Source: Brasenia schreberi
Lineage: Eukaryota > Streptophyta > Magnoliopsida > Nymphaeales > Cabombaceae
Direction of reading: 5' to 3'
Assembly: GCA_036023115.1 (NCBI GenBank)
Contig: JAYKKT010000048.1
Span: 9,772,501-9,836,500 of the forward strand
Length of the DNA stretch: 64,000 bases
Positions 24,470 through 36,779 of the stretch are shown here, one piece after another. The translations under genes and the position numbers were made by a program. Under the pieces are notes generated by a model. That model ran no database searches. It was not told where the DNA came from and was given only the letters and a program-made list of their open reading frames with translations. How positions within the stretch are numbered: the stretch's first letter is position 1; the number at the start of each line of letters is the position of its first letter.

Positions 24470-25920
24470 GCTATGACCTCACCCGAGTTTAAGTTTTGGA
24501 AGGAAGCCATTAATGATGAAATTAAATTAATTCTTTCCAATGGTACTTGGGAATTAATAGATTTACCTATGGTTGTTCTACTATGGGTTCTAAGTGTATC
24601 TTTAAGAAGAAACTAAATGCAGATGAAATAATTAGTAAGTATAAGGTCAGATTAGTTGCCAAGGGATATACACATAGATTACTTTGATGCATATTCCTCA
24701 GTTTCTCGAATGACCACCATCTAAGTGCTTATAGCATTGGCCTTCGTATATGATCTCACAATCCATCAGATGGATGTGAAGACTATTTTCCTACCTAATG
24801 ACCTCCGTGAGGAAATTTATATAGACCAGTAAGAGGATTTGTGGCTCATGGGAATGAGTCTAAGGTGTGTAAGCTTGTTAAATCATTATATAGTTTGAAA
24901 CAAGTCCCTAAATAATGACATAAAAAGTTTGATTATGTGATATATCTTTTGGCTTCATTTTTAATGATTATGATAAATGTGTCTACTGTAAGTCGATCAA
25001 TAATGCTTTCATCATTCTTTGCCTATACGTAGATGATATATTGTTGTTTGGTTTCGATTTGAGAATAGTAAATGAGACTAAGTCATTCTTATGTAGTAAA
25101 TTTGAGATGGACATGGGTGTGGTTGATGTGATTTTAGGGCTTAAAATCACAAAATCTATTAATGATATAGTAATCTCTAGTCTCACTATATTGAGAAAGT
25201 TTTAGAGAGATTTGGATATACAAACTATAAACCTATTAAGACCCCATATGATTCATTTAAGGCTTTCTATAAGAATGAAAGTGTTATTCTTATGTCTCAA
25301 CTATGATATTCTCCTATTATCGGCAATTTGATGTATCTAACCAATTATACATGACCAAATATTGTATTTATTGTGTGTAAGTTGAGTAGATACACCAGTT
25401 GTCCAGATAAAACCAATTGGGAAGCTCTAGAAAGAGTGTTTTGCTATGTAAAGGGAATGATTTTTCTTGGACTACATTACGACCTTCTATTCTTGAAGGA
25501 TTTAATAATGTTAATTGGATAACAAAGAATTTTGGGAGTAATGGGGTTGTTGTATATGTGTTTCTTGTGAGTGGTGGTGTTGTTACTTGGAAATCCAAGA
25601 AACAAACTATCTTACCTCATTCTACCTTTGAGGCAGAACTACGTGTTTTGGATGAGATAGGATTAATGGCTTAAGGGACTTATGTCTAGTTTGCTTATGG
25701 TAAATAAGTCGCTTCCTGTAATTTCATTGCACTGTGATAACATGACTATAATTGTTAAAATTAGTAGTTTCAAGTCAAACTAAAGTATGTAAGGGCTCTT
25801 GTGTATGATGGGGTCATGATCATAGATTTTATTGGATCCAAAGATAACACAATTGATCATTTGACTTAGGGTCTATCCATAGTTTTAGTTGAAAAATCGA
25901 GGTTGAGGATGTAACTGAAA
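24470..25920 (+). pseudogene. RT / RNase H remnant of copia 1
   Basis: Copia RT motifs are scattered over frames: a MTSPEFKFWKEAINDE start near 24470, a LYVDDILLFG-type catalytic box near 25023-25052, and an RNase H stretch at 25417-25674 with VTWKSKKQTILPHSTFEAEL. Many stops. Confidence 0.75.
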
Positions 25921-26205
25921 CCCAGGATTTATTCACAAGCAGTGGTAACCTAACCTAACTGAGTGGAGATCCCATGAAGTAAGTTAAATATAGTAGTAAT
26001 AAGCTGTTTGGTGAAGAGGATTATACTTTATATTATGTGATACTTTAGTATTTGTGTGTGTATCCCCTATAAACCTAAAGTGTCATGACTGCAAGTTTAG
26101 TAAGAGATTATTCTCTAAATGAGATCGAGTCATAGGACAGGATGCTAGCAGTACATCCTTAGAGATACCAACTAAGTGATTTACATTGTGTGGCTAAAAT
26201 AGGGG

Positions 26206-26637
26206 AATTGGATTGTTTCCTGAAGTCAATCATGATAAATGATATGGATACATGACCATTAATGCATCAATCATAGGCGACTGAGGCATGTGTTGCTCCC
26301 GTCTCTTAGTTCCATCTCTCTACTCATGGTATTGCTCTCGTCCTTATGCCCGTGGTTAATCTCTCTTTGCCCCAACCATAGGTGACTCAAGCGTGTTTGA
26401 AGTCGACTCGAAGCTATATACGTGCTCTTCGAGTTGTGTGTGCATTTAATCCTGTGAGAAAGGCGTATGTACCTATATGTACTCATAGCGAAACACTGAT
26501 TTCTCTAAGGCAAGTCCACAAGGGCAACTCACACATATAAGTTTATGACTTTGCTTTTATTTTCGTACGGCTTAATTATGACTTATTTTGGATCTATGGT
26601 TGTTGTTTATGATTGGGACATCTTTACATTTGTTAGA
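26206..26637 (+). repeat. 3' LTR of copia 1
   Basis: Begins TTGGATTG after a purine tract and matches 21700-21992 closely, but is shorter because it lacks the left-central part of the 5' copy. Confidence 0.7.
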
Positions 26638-26639
26638 TT

Positions 26640-29600
26640 TTTATACCATGGATTACACAAATTATGAGCATTGTTTTGGGGTTTCCCCACCTAGCGACGT
26701 AGAGCCCAAATGCAGTGATAAGTAAGCAAGGGCCACTATATTTTCACCCGGATGTAGTAAATCAATTGCGGAGAGGGTTCCCACATCATGGACGGGTATA
26801 GGTAAAGAAGTTAGTCCCGCTACATTGTTGTCCGAATGTAGTGAATACTTTACAGAGAGGGTCTCCACGTTTTCAATATGGATGGATGCGGGAAGTAAGG
26901 AAGTTAGTCCGAGATAATAAGATTCGTATTGGTTCTTCGAATATTAAAATATTATCTGGTAAGCTAATGGAGGTGGTAGATACTATGATTCGGAAAAAGA
27001 TTCATATTCTATGTTTACAAGAGACAAAGTGGGTTGAAGAAAAAGCAAAGGAGACAGAGGATACAATTTTAAATTATGGTACTCAGGTAAGGAAAAGACT
27101 CGAAACGGAGTTAGTATTATCACAAATAAAGATTTAAAGGATAGTGTAGTAGACATACAACAAAATGGTGACCGAATCATGACGTTGAATTTAGTGTTAG
27201 GAGCAGAGGTTTTGAATACAGTTTGTTCTTACACACCCGAAGTAGGCCTAGAAGATAGTATAAAGACGACTTTTGGGGAAGAGTTAGATAAGGTGATTCA
27301 AAGGATTCCATAAAGGGAGATGATTTGTTTAGGAGGAGGCTTAAATGGGCATGTCGGTAAAGAGGCATTAGGATATCAAGGTATTCATGAAAACTTTAGT
27401 TTTGGGGATATAAATGAGGAAGGTAAGGAGATTTTAAATTTTGCTATGGAATTTGATCTCTTTATAGTCAATACAATCTTCAAAAAATGAGATGAACATT
27501 TAATTACTTATAAGAGTAGCTTATCACAAACACAAATTGATTACTTTATTTGTAGAAAAAAAGATAGAGCGTGTTGTAAAGATTGCAAGGTAATTCCAAG
27601 AGAAAGCTTAACCACCCAACATCGACTTTTAGTTATGGTTTTACAAATAAAAAAATGGGCAAAGAAGAAAAGAGTGCATCGAGCTATTCAGACTAAATGG
27701 TGGAACCTCAAAAGTGAGAAAGAAGATATATTTAAACAGAAAGTTCTTTAAGGAGATGCTTGGAATTATGTTGGTACACCTTGTGATATGTAGAATAACA
27801 TAGCTATACATATTAGGAAAGTGGCGAAAGATATGTTAGGTTAATCTAAGGGAGGTGTACCGGTACAAAAAGAAGCTTGGTGATGGAGTGAAGTAGTGCA
27901 AAATAAAATCAAGGCACAGAGGGCATGTTACAAATTAAATTATACTAAGAAAACTAGTGAAACTTTAGTGGCTTATAAGAAAGCAAAGAAGGAAGTGAAA
28001 AAGGTTGTTAGTGAAGCAAAAGCTAAAATTTGGGAGGATTTATATAAAAAACTCAACTCAAAAGAGGGTGAAAGAGATATTTTTAGGATAGCTAGGGCTA
28101 GATATAAGAAAACTAAAGATCTTAATTCTGTGAGATGCATAAAAGATAACAACAATTAAGCCTTTTCCCATACTAGACGGGGTCTGCTAGAGATGCATAA
28201 AAGACGAGGATGAAAAATTCTAGTGGCAAATGATGATATAAGAAATAGATGGAAAAACTATTTTTATAAGTTTTTTAATAAAAATAAAGATGTTAGTATT
28301 AGCTTAGGAGAGTTAACCAAATCATAAAAGTATATAAACCACAATTTTTACCAACGTATTAAAAAGAATGAAGTCAAAGAGGCTCTTAAACATATTAAGG
28401 GTGGTAAATCGGTAGGACAGGACAATATTCCTATAGAAGTTTGGAAAATACTAGGAGAAATAAAAATCACTTGGCTCACAAGACTATTTAATGAAATATG
28501 GAGAAAACAAAAGATGCTTGAGAAATGAAGAACGAGTACACTTATACCCATATATAAGAATAAGGGAGACATTCAGAATTGTGCTAATTATCGAGGTATC
28601 AAGTTAATGAGCCATACTATGAAATTATGGGAAAGAATTATCGAACGTAGGTTAAGACAAGTATCAAGTATAATAGAGAACCAATTTGGATTCATGTCAG
28701 ACTGATCTACTGTTGAAGCGATTCACCTTTTGGAGAAAAAAGAAAGACCTTCACATGATATTTATTGATCTAAAAAAAACTTATGATAGGGTACCGAGGG
28801 AGGTTCTTTGGATAACCTTGGAAAAAAGGGGTATCCCATTGACATACATTAACCTTATAAGAGACATGTATAATGGTGCAAAAACATGTGTGGGGACTCA
28901 TGAAAGAATGATAGACTTCTTTGAAGTTAATATTGGGTTACATTAAGGATCAACTTTAAGTGCATACTTATTTATAATGGTGATTGATGAGTTAACAAAA
29001 CATATTCAAGATGAAGTGCCTTGGTGTATGTTATTTTTAGATGACATTGTGTTAGTGGAAGAGTCTAAGGAAAAAGTTAATAGAAAATTAGAACTATGGA
29101 AAGAAGCATTAGAAAGCAAAGGCCTTTGACTTAGTAGAACAAAGACAAAATATATGGAATGTAAGTTTGATAATTTGGTTACTTCAGAGGACATAAAAAT
29201 TAAAATTGGCACACATTACATCCCCCAAAAGAAAAGTTTTAAATACCTATGGTCAATTTTTCATAGTGATGAAGAATTGATGGAGATGTTACGCATAAAA
29301 TTAATACGGGTTGGTTAAAATGGAGAGGAGCATCAGGTATTCTTTGTGACAAGAAGATACTATTAAAGGTAAAAGGTAAATAATATAGAACAATAATTAG
29401 ACTTGCCATGTTTTATGGTTATGAATGTTGGGCAGTTAACCATCAACATGTACAAAAGATGTATGTGTGACAGAAATTAAGATGTTGAGATGGATGAGTG
29501 GTCATACAAGAAAAAACCGTATACATAATGAGGTTATTAGAAACAAATTAGGAGTGACTTGAGAGAATATCGTTTAAGATAGTTTGGATATATAGAAAGG

Positions 29601-29806
29601 AGATCAAAAGAAGAACGAAAAACTAAATTTGGAAAGTATTAAAAGAGCTAGAGGACGACCACAAAAGTGTTGGAAAGAAACAATAAAAAATGATCTAGCT
29701 TATTGTGAGTTAACTGCTAACATGACACATGACAGAGCTCTATGGAAACAAAGAATCCATGTAGCCGACCCCGTCTAGTATGGGAAAAGGCTTAGTTGTT
29801 GTTGTT
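26640..29806 (+). mobile_element. RTE-clade non-LTR retrotransposon, copy B
   Basis: Same family as copy A and collinear with it from A's position 13131 on, so it lacks about 100 bp of the 5' end. It ends GTATGGGAAAAGGCTTAGTTG(TTG)n at 29806. Endonuclease (27181-27490) and RT (27896-29300) remnants are all broken; the catalytic box reads LFLDDIVLVEES near 29034. A 44-bp antisense RTE tail with a 14-bp duplication lies inside it at 28147-28190. Confidence 0.85.
28133..28204 (-). mobile_element. 44-bp antisense RTE 3'-end insertion with target duplication
   Basis: The insert 28147-28190 is the reverse complement of the RTE terminus (core AAGCCTTTTCCCATACTAGA). It is flanked by AGATGCATAAAAGA at 28133-28146 and 28191-28204. 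Copy A has one uninterrupted version of this site near 14608, so the duplication came with the insertion. Confidence 0.85.
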
Positions 29807-30722
29807 TATGCATGTACGGTTTTTCCCAACAAGATACATATATATGCACATACTTACATACGTAAAAACATACACATACAAATATGGCTGCGTGGCAGAA
29901 GTGACATCGTGTGCTACACAGAGTCATCGATGATAAATCATTGGTTGGTGCAGTTGATTGTCCCCAGCAGGTTGAGGGACCCTTGGTTGAGTCATTTTAC
30001 TCTTCCATGACTTCATGTCCCCGAGTGAGCCATTGTCACTACCATGTTACAAGGAAGCTTACTGAGTAGCCTTACATCATTCTGTGAGTGTCTTTCCTTC
30101 CACTCGACATTACTGAAATCAACACTGTAATGCATGCATCTTGTGATCTATAGATACATTTCCTCCTAAATTTATGAGGACGATACTCAACAAAGACATT
30201 TGCCTCTTTCGCTGCCTCGTCTGTGTCTACATTAACCTAAGTAGCTTCTCCAGATAGAAAATTTCGATATTATTTTAGAAACTTAACTATTGAAGTTCTT
30301 GTTTCATAGTATGCTAAAATTGTAGACATATATCGACAATAACGATGCACAAGATACTGTCCAAAATTGAAATTTAACTAGATCAAAGGCAAATAAAAGC
30401 GCAGTCTTCATTTTTGTGGTTTGATGCCGTTACAAGAGGATGTCGATTGGAACATGGCTGTATGCATTTCTTTTCCTTTCACGAATGATTTCCTTGTCAA
30501 GTTGCATTCAGACTCCTCTCTTGTACCGTTGCCATATTGTTCCTCTTTGCTAGTAACTGTTTTATATAGCTCAGAGTCGTATCTTTCTGATACTATCAAT
30601 ATATACCTAATTTGTTCTGGTCACTGAAGATACTTCAGGGACAACCATAGCTACAACGGACTCACAATGCTAGGGGTAGCAGAAGTTATCTTGGACGATA
30701 ATAAAAGTTAATTCATATGCAA
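29807..30722. other. Intergenic, downstream of the MYB-CC gene
   Basis: No gene seen. The left end (29830-29885) is rich in ACATAC units, echoing the microsatellite left of copia 1. The right end is presumably the 3' UTR of the minus-strand MYB-CC gene. Confidence 0.4.
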
Positions 30723-32792
30723 TTAGCTCCATGCGAAGCCATTCAGATCAAATCTTCTAAAGCTTGATGCCACCGAATTTTCAGTACTGGCATTTAAGTC
30801 CAATTTGGATTCCTTCGGTGAAACAGCAAGACTGCATATGTTCTCTTCCACTTCCTCCTGATGAGTCATGTTTCCGTAGAAAGACTGTCTGCTCAATGTT
30901 GTTTCTGTGCATTCCTCCTTCCATCTTTCACCAGCATCTTGTTTACTTGATTTCATGGAGAAACCAGTCATGTTTCTCTCTATTGGGAAGAATGTGCACT
31001 CAGATCCCTTATCAGATGAAGATAATAAATTCTTCTCATAAGGATAATTCCCTCTGTAAATGTCACCTTGCCGAAAGCATAGGAGATCTATGCTTTGTTT
31101 CTGTTCAGATGGGATATTTCTGATCAAGGTTTTTAAGTTCTCACCAACTTTCTGCGTGTCTTGCTCCTTGTGTGCTCCTTCACACGATGTTAAGCAGCTA
31201 TCTGCTGAACAATCTGTTAGTTGAGCTATCTGAATTTGTTCGATGGTACTAAAACCTTCTGCCCCTTGTTGCGAGCCGGATAAAGGAGGATCAAGACATT
31301 CAATAGGCACCTTAGAAACCAAGTTTGAAAGCTGAGCCCTGGCCACATCCTGTCCTGCAGCTCCTATATTCTGTTCTCTGAGGGTTTCTTGTGCTTTCTG
31401 AAGCACAGATTGCAAGTATTTTCCTTGTGCCTCAATCCGAAGTTGCAGGTGTCTTTGGACCTGATTCAGAAGAGGGTGGAAAACAGATGAAGTCAGAAAC
31501 CAGTTTCTTCGAATACCTTCATATTGGTCCTTAAGTTTATTCGGTCATTTTTTTTGTTCCATTGAACACCTCGAGTTTGATAAATCTGTCTCGTGAAGTT
31601 GGAGGTATACTTTCCTTAAACTGCATAAAGCATGGAAAGACTTCCATATAGGTATTATGTTTCTTCATGATTTCGGAAATACAGAGTATCCTAAAAAGTT
31701 GAAGAAGTTCCGAAGTTTGTCCAACAGCTGTTATGTCAGAAACCATATTACCTTTGCAAATCATCTACAGTGGTCAGCTCTCCCGTAGTTCCCTATTTTC
31801 ACTGTTTAGATATAAAACCTAAATCTCTGGCATTGGAACTTCCAAAATTTTGTTGGTATTTCGTTTTCCTTATTCATGACTTTTCTAGATTATGCTGTAA
31901 TATTTAATAAATTAAAACTATGAACAAACACTGTATGAGTTTGAGTATGTCAGGAAGTTATTGATATTCACCTCTAGTTGCTCATGTAACCTCCTCTGGA
32001 CCTCAATTTGCATCTGAAGGGCCTCACCAATTTGCAAATTCCTAAGACAGAGAATTTATGGTAAATAGATATACTGTAGTTTTATGCGTTTCCAATACTT
32101 ACAGAGAAGTGGTTCATGAATTCTCACTTATCAGAATGCAGTTCTCCTGAACAGATGTTTGTTGAATATGGTACAAAAGCCTTGGAAATCTTGTCCACTT
32201 CTATGGTATGACTTGTGGACATTCCTGCAGAGAAAATGCATCCAATAAATAGAGAAGAACCGATTTCTATTCATGGCTGCCGAGTCCATCTCTTCTAATG
32301 AAAGTCATACCAGTCTTGTTGGAGCTGTTAGCATTCGCTGTCAAATGTTTACTCAGTCTGTACTTCTGCAACAAAAGAGAAGGTGATGTTAATGCGCTTC
32401 AAGAAGGTCAAATAACGGGGGATAGGAACTTGATTCATACTTGAAGGTGACTCTTGAGGTGATACAAGGTGAGACTAGGAATGCCCATAGCTCTCATTAT
32501 TGCTTTTGGAGTAGCCTCTGCATCAAAACTTCATTTGTCAACTGGATAAGGTCCTAGGAAAATATTTGGTTGGTTGTGTTACTCGATAAAATTTGACAGA
32601 CTTACTCTCTGCTCCTCCAAGCTGATTCACTGCATTGACAAAACGCTCATGTAGTTCCAGCGACCATTTCAATCTTGGTTTTGCATCCGTTGAGAGGACC
32701 AATCCTGTGTCCCCTTGATATTTTGTGCCTTGCGAAAACGCGGTCCCATCATGAGTACAAGAAGTGAAGCTGCTCTTGCCTTGTTGGAACAT
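30723..32792 (-). CDS. MYR2: MYB-CC (GARP-type) transcription factor, MYR1/MYR2-like
   Basis: Complete gene of six exons on the minus strand: 32792-32606, 32517-32441, 32365-32311, 32224-32128, 32041-31972, 31460-30723. All have GT-AG junctions and phases that add up to 407 residues. The MYB-like DNA-binding domain is at about 39-94 (TDAKPRLKW, LGGAEKATPKAIM, then LTLYHLKSHLQKYRLSK). The MYB-CC coiled coil (LQMQIEVQRRLHEQLEVQRH) follows at about 145-190. The tail carries DCSADSCLTSCEGAHK and ends LDLNAS...FDLNGFAWS, as in the Arabidopsis MYR1/MYR2 pair. Family members bind DNA as dimers in the nucleus; MYR1/2 are reported as negative regulators of flowering and gibberellin response. The LDLN-type motifs could be EAR-like repression motifs (inference). 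A 5' UTR intron is likely at 32804-32869. The choice of MYR1 or MYR2 is open. Confidence 0.92.
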
Positions 32793-32803
32793 TTTCGCTT
32801 GCC

Positions 32804-32943
32804 CTTATATCATCATCAATGTGTTAGTTGCAAGGAGAGTTAATAGGCAATAATTTGGTTAACATATACCTGTTTCCTTCTTTTCCCTTCCCTTGATAGT
32901 GCTACTGACTGTAGATGTTGTTTGGTTCACTTGTCTAAACTAG

Positions 32944-32971
<28 letters not shown>
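32804..32971 (-). promoter_or_regulatory. 5' UTR of the MYB-CC gene with (GA)14 and a small intron
   Basis: On the minus strand a (GA)14 run (32944-32971 plus-strand CT) is followed by a CAG|GTATAT donor at 32869 and an AAG acceptor at 32804, with a good CTAAC branch point near 32825. This would be a 66-nt leader intron. GA repeats are frequent in plant leaders. Inferred. Confidence 0.45.
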
Positions 32972-32976
<5 letters not shown>

Positions 32977-32989
32977 CTGATGCATAAGC

Positions 32990-34522
32990 TTCTCAAGGTT
33001 CACTCCTCCATGTCCTCTGGTTCGTCTTCGCACTCTGAAACTCTTGCTGGTCTTTCTAGTTATCCAGTTAAGGCTATGTCCTGTTTTTTAAGGCAATGAT
33101 AGTTGGAGAATAGAATCTCAAACAGAACAAACAAAACACCCGGACCCAATACGGTCTTTACAGTGACTCAAAAAGTGAGCATGCCCTCTCCAGTATCTGC
33201 AGCTCGTCTCCTGACGTCCTTGAATGATTGGCATAAAATCCCACCGCGCTTGAGCTCTTTGTGTACCAACTTTCTATGCTTATTTGAGATGATATGGCCG
33301 TAACATCGTAGCAACTTATTATGCCTATAACAGATACACTAATTGATCCAGAAGAAAAGCAGACATCTTTCGGCATGGTCCCTGGACATAAAGCAAGAAT
33401 CCAATACCAAAAGGAGGAATTCCTTGACCCAGGAAGTGCGTTGATTTGTTGTCTTAGAATCTTCTCAACTTCATGAACTCGCGTGCGAACTTTTCATACG
33501 AAATCGATCGTGGAGCATCTCATAAGAGCAGCTCGAACTTCTTAGCGTTGGAATTTTGGAATATGCTACACCTATTGAGATATCAAGCACATCACTATAA
33601 GAAATATTCCTCCGTCTCACCAACCATGAGTAGTACTCAGCTAATGAAGAGTACAGTTTTTGATGGTTGGAATAACATTATTGTTCTACAGTACAGTTGT
33701 TGAAAAAGAGATGATTGGCACAAATTCAAGCCCGATTGTTGAAGATCTCCAGAATTCTGCTGGATTTGGTTGCACCCAAAAGATTGAAGAATATGATTTA
33801 ACTTTTGATTGTTAAGAACAGGGGATGGAAAGAGAAAACATATTGACTAGACATAAGAGGAGGAGGAATGAGACCAATTCATTAAATAGAAAGATGCTGG
33901 GGACACTTCTGTTGCAGAGGAAAGGAATAAGCATATACGTCCTTGGTGGCCTGTTTTCTGTGCATTTACTGATTGCACCTACTTTACCTTACCTAAGCCT
34001 TTTTTACGGTAGATGGGGTTTTCTACATAGGGTTCTAGGAGGTCACCCATCCTAATGCTATTCTTGGGCAGCATTCTTACCTTCTGAGTTTGTATGTGAT
34101 ACAGTCTAAAAACGTCGCACCTCCTAAAACCCGACAAAGTCATGCTGGCTGTTGGCTACCTAACACAGCTTTCCTCCTTCAGAGTTTGAGACCGGCCATT
34201 CACACAGTGATCCCTTATATGGAGCCCAGTTCCCTGGATGATTGCAGAAAAAAATAGGTGTAACCATGAATAATAATCCAAAATAGCTACATTTTCTACC
34301 ACTAACTTGCGTTCTTAATGAGACTATTAATGTGGCTTGGCACCAAATATTTGGATTTTTTATTGCTGCTGATTAGTGAAATGAACTTCTGAAACGCTAA
34401 TGAATTACTGTATAGATTGTAAGTTTCTGTTCCTGTGTGTGTGTGTGCACACTAGACTTTCTTCACCTCCTCTACCCAACCGTAGGCCCTGAATTACCTT
34501 TCTTGGGTTAGCATCATACTTT
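32990..34522. other. Upstream region of the MYB-CC gene
   Basis: No second gene is seen. Presumed promoter of the minus-strand MYB-CC gene on the left; the right side was the copia 2 insertion target. Confidence 0.4.
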
Positions 34523-34914
34523 TGTTAGGTTGTGGTCTTTCTCGGCAACCCAGCGTGGTAACGGCTGGACTGGTCATCCAGACCGTTACCGTATCATGAG
34601 TTGGAGATAGGATAACCATAACAACCGGACCATTACCGAAAAACACGGTAACAGTCCGGATAAGAATGCGAGGGAAGCCCAACAGGATAACCGGGAGAGG
34701 TGGAGCACACACTACTCTATATATACATAGTGTATAAAGTTTATACATATCAAGAAAACTGCAAAAGGCTTTTCCATGGAAGATTCCACTGTAAGGAAAC
34801 CTCAAACCAGAAACACACTTACCTTCACTTCCGCTGTTTGCATACCTTGAAGGGCTCGACGACAGATAACTGGAAGCTCGCAATCAACAGAAATCAGGCA
34901 AACAGAACTCCACA
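34523..34914 (+). repeat. 5' LTR of copia 2
   Basis: 392 bp, TG...CA. A TATA-like CTCTATATATAC lies at about 34715-34726 within a small inverted repeat. Confidence 0.95.
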
Positions 34915-34916
34915 TC

Positions 34917-34931
34917 TGGTATTAGGGCCTT
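34917..34931 (+). other. Primer-binding site of copia 2
   Basis: TGGTATTAGGGCC, starting two bases after the LTR, resembles the initiator-Met tRNA complement TGGTATCAGAGC with two changes. Confidence 0.8.
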
Positions 34932-35029
34932 GTTGTTGACCCTGCACAAAAAAAAAAGGTACACGTTACTGTTCCCAAAAAAAAAGAAAAGAGAGGTGGA
35001 AGAAAAGAGAGAAGAGAAGAAAGCTTAAG

Positions 35030-35230
35030 GGCAAAAAGCCACGGAGGGGGCCGAAAGGCCGAAACAGAATAACGGTCGGCCGCAGGCCAAAAGGCCCAAA
35101 CCGAGCCACAATCAGTCGTAGGCCAAACCATAGTCTGCCGCAAGCTGAAAGGTTTAAACAGAACCACGATCGGTCGTAGGCAGAACCACAGTCGACCGAA
35201 AGCCGAGAAATAGAAGTTCGCCAACCTCCA
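35030..35230 (+). repeat. Degenerate tandem repeat in the copia 2 leader
   Basis: Four to five imperfect units carrying GGTCGGCCGCAGGCC / AGTCGTAGGCCAAACC / GGTCGTAGGCAGAACC-like sequence between the primer site and gag. Far more GC-rich than the rest of the element. Confidence 0.6.
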
Positions 35231-35753
35231 CAGAGCGTCGTAGGCCAAGGAGCGGAGCGGGTCTCTGCCCGTCTCTCCCTCTCTCAGACAGTCTCACTCT
35301 CTCTCTCTTCATTTACTCCTTAGAAACTGCCTGGCAATTTCAGAAAACCGCGAGTCGAAACCAGTGGTTTCATAGAACCGCCTCGGGCAGTGGACTAAAA
35401 AGTTTGTTCTGCCCCGCCTGATTTTCTACCCTTATTAAGCGAAAAGTTTGTTTTACCCTTCAGCGGTTTGTAAAAATTACAAAATACCAAGCTATTGTTT
35501 TACATTATTGCACTTTCCGGTTTAAATTATTACATTACTGCCATTGTGTCAAAAGACAGGTTTGTCCTTATACTTTTTGAAAAATTTCAGATTCGAACTG
35601 AAGGTTAAAATTACAGATTTAACCCCGATCATTTATGAATTTTACATAAATACTAGGAGTAATTTCACGAGTTTGTCCTTGGTTTTTTTCAAAAAATTAC
35701 AAAAGTAGACAGATAGTTAAAATTACAATTTTACCCCTGGTATTTTTTGAAAA

Positions 35754-36740
35754 ATGTTAAAGGCAGAATTTTTTAGAAAAATTACAAGTTTATCCCAAGT
35801 TGCTTATGAGTTATTTTTAGCTCGTTTTTCAGATATTATGCATCGTTCTAACAAGATTCTTGCTATGTGTGTTTGTTGCTTTTTGTTTGTTTCCTTTTTA
35901 GACCGTCTAATTATTATAATTGCCAAACACATAAAAATAAATTCAAGAATATGTGTGTCAGAATTGACAAAAACCAAAAAACTAAATGGTCTGTACTTCC
36001 AAACATGGAAGAAGAGAATACCACTTGCTCTAACACTAGAAGGTGTTGAGTATGCATTGAAGGAAACTGTACGTCCGCCACTACTAGACACAACTGAGTA
36101 ACAAATAGAAATGTATAAAATATTTCTGAAAGATGACACAATAGCAAGAACAGTCATGTTGACATACATGGAAGATGACTTAATTAGGGTCTTCGAAGAA
36201 TACGATACCACAAAAGAGTTGTTTCAACATCCAAGTATGACACTAACTGCCAAACTACATGTACAGTTGCTACTACAGAAGTACAACTCCTTTAAAATGA
36301 AAGAAGGAGACAACATAGTAGAACATGTAAATCACATGTTAGTAATACCTAGGGACCTAGCTGTGGCAAAGTCAATCATCTCATAACCGATGCAAATATC
36401 AACAATCCTAAATAGTCTACCCCCATCATGGAACATGGTTATCACTGTCCTTAGGTTAGGGCTAGAAATTAACCTTTTTGAGTTGCCTCTGAAACTAGCA
36501 ATATAGCAAGAACACATGAATAAGAACAAAAAAAAAAATTTGCTAGTAGTACAAGATGAGATTGAGTCTAGCTCCAAATCCAACCAGAAGAAAAATAAAC
36601 CAAATAAAAGGTTTAGCAAGAATAATAAAAAGGGCGGTCAAAATTTTAAGAAATCACAGGAAACCACTTCTCGGGTCAAGCGTTTCAGCTATAGAAAGTT
36701 GGGACACTAGAAGAGGGATTGCCGCTACCAGAAAAGTAGA
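35754..36740 (+). pseudogene. gag remnant of copia 2
   Basis: 35754-36101 (LNGLYFQTWKKRI) and 36111-36386 (DDTIARTVMLTYMEDDLIRV, then YNSFKMKEGDNIVEHVNHM) show the copia Gag core. The zinc knuckle near 36680-36725 has lost its first Cys (reads SYRKLGH, stop, KRDCRY). Confidence 0.8.
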
Positions 36741-36779
36741 GGAAATAACCTACAACGTGGACAATCAAAGAAGCATGAT

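Larger units (their letters stand above)
21172..26637 (+). mobile_element. Ty1/copia LTR retrotransposon 1, decayed
   Basis: LTR, gag with zinc knuckle, integrase, RT, RNase H, LTR in copia order (integrase before RT) on the plus strand. The 3' LTR follows a purine run (AAAATAGGGGA). All frames carry stops. The right end abuts an RTE copy at 26640, so the end and target duplication cannot be fixed. Confidence 0.85.
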
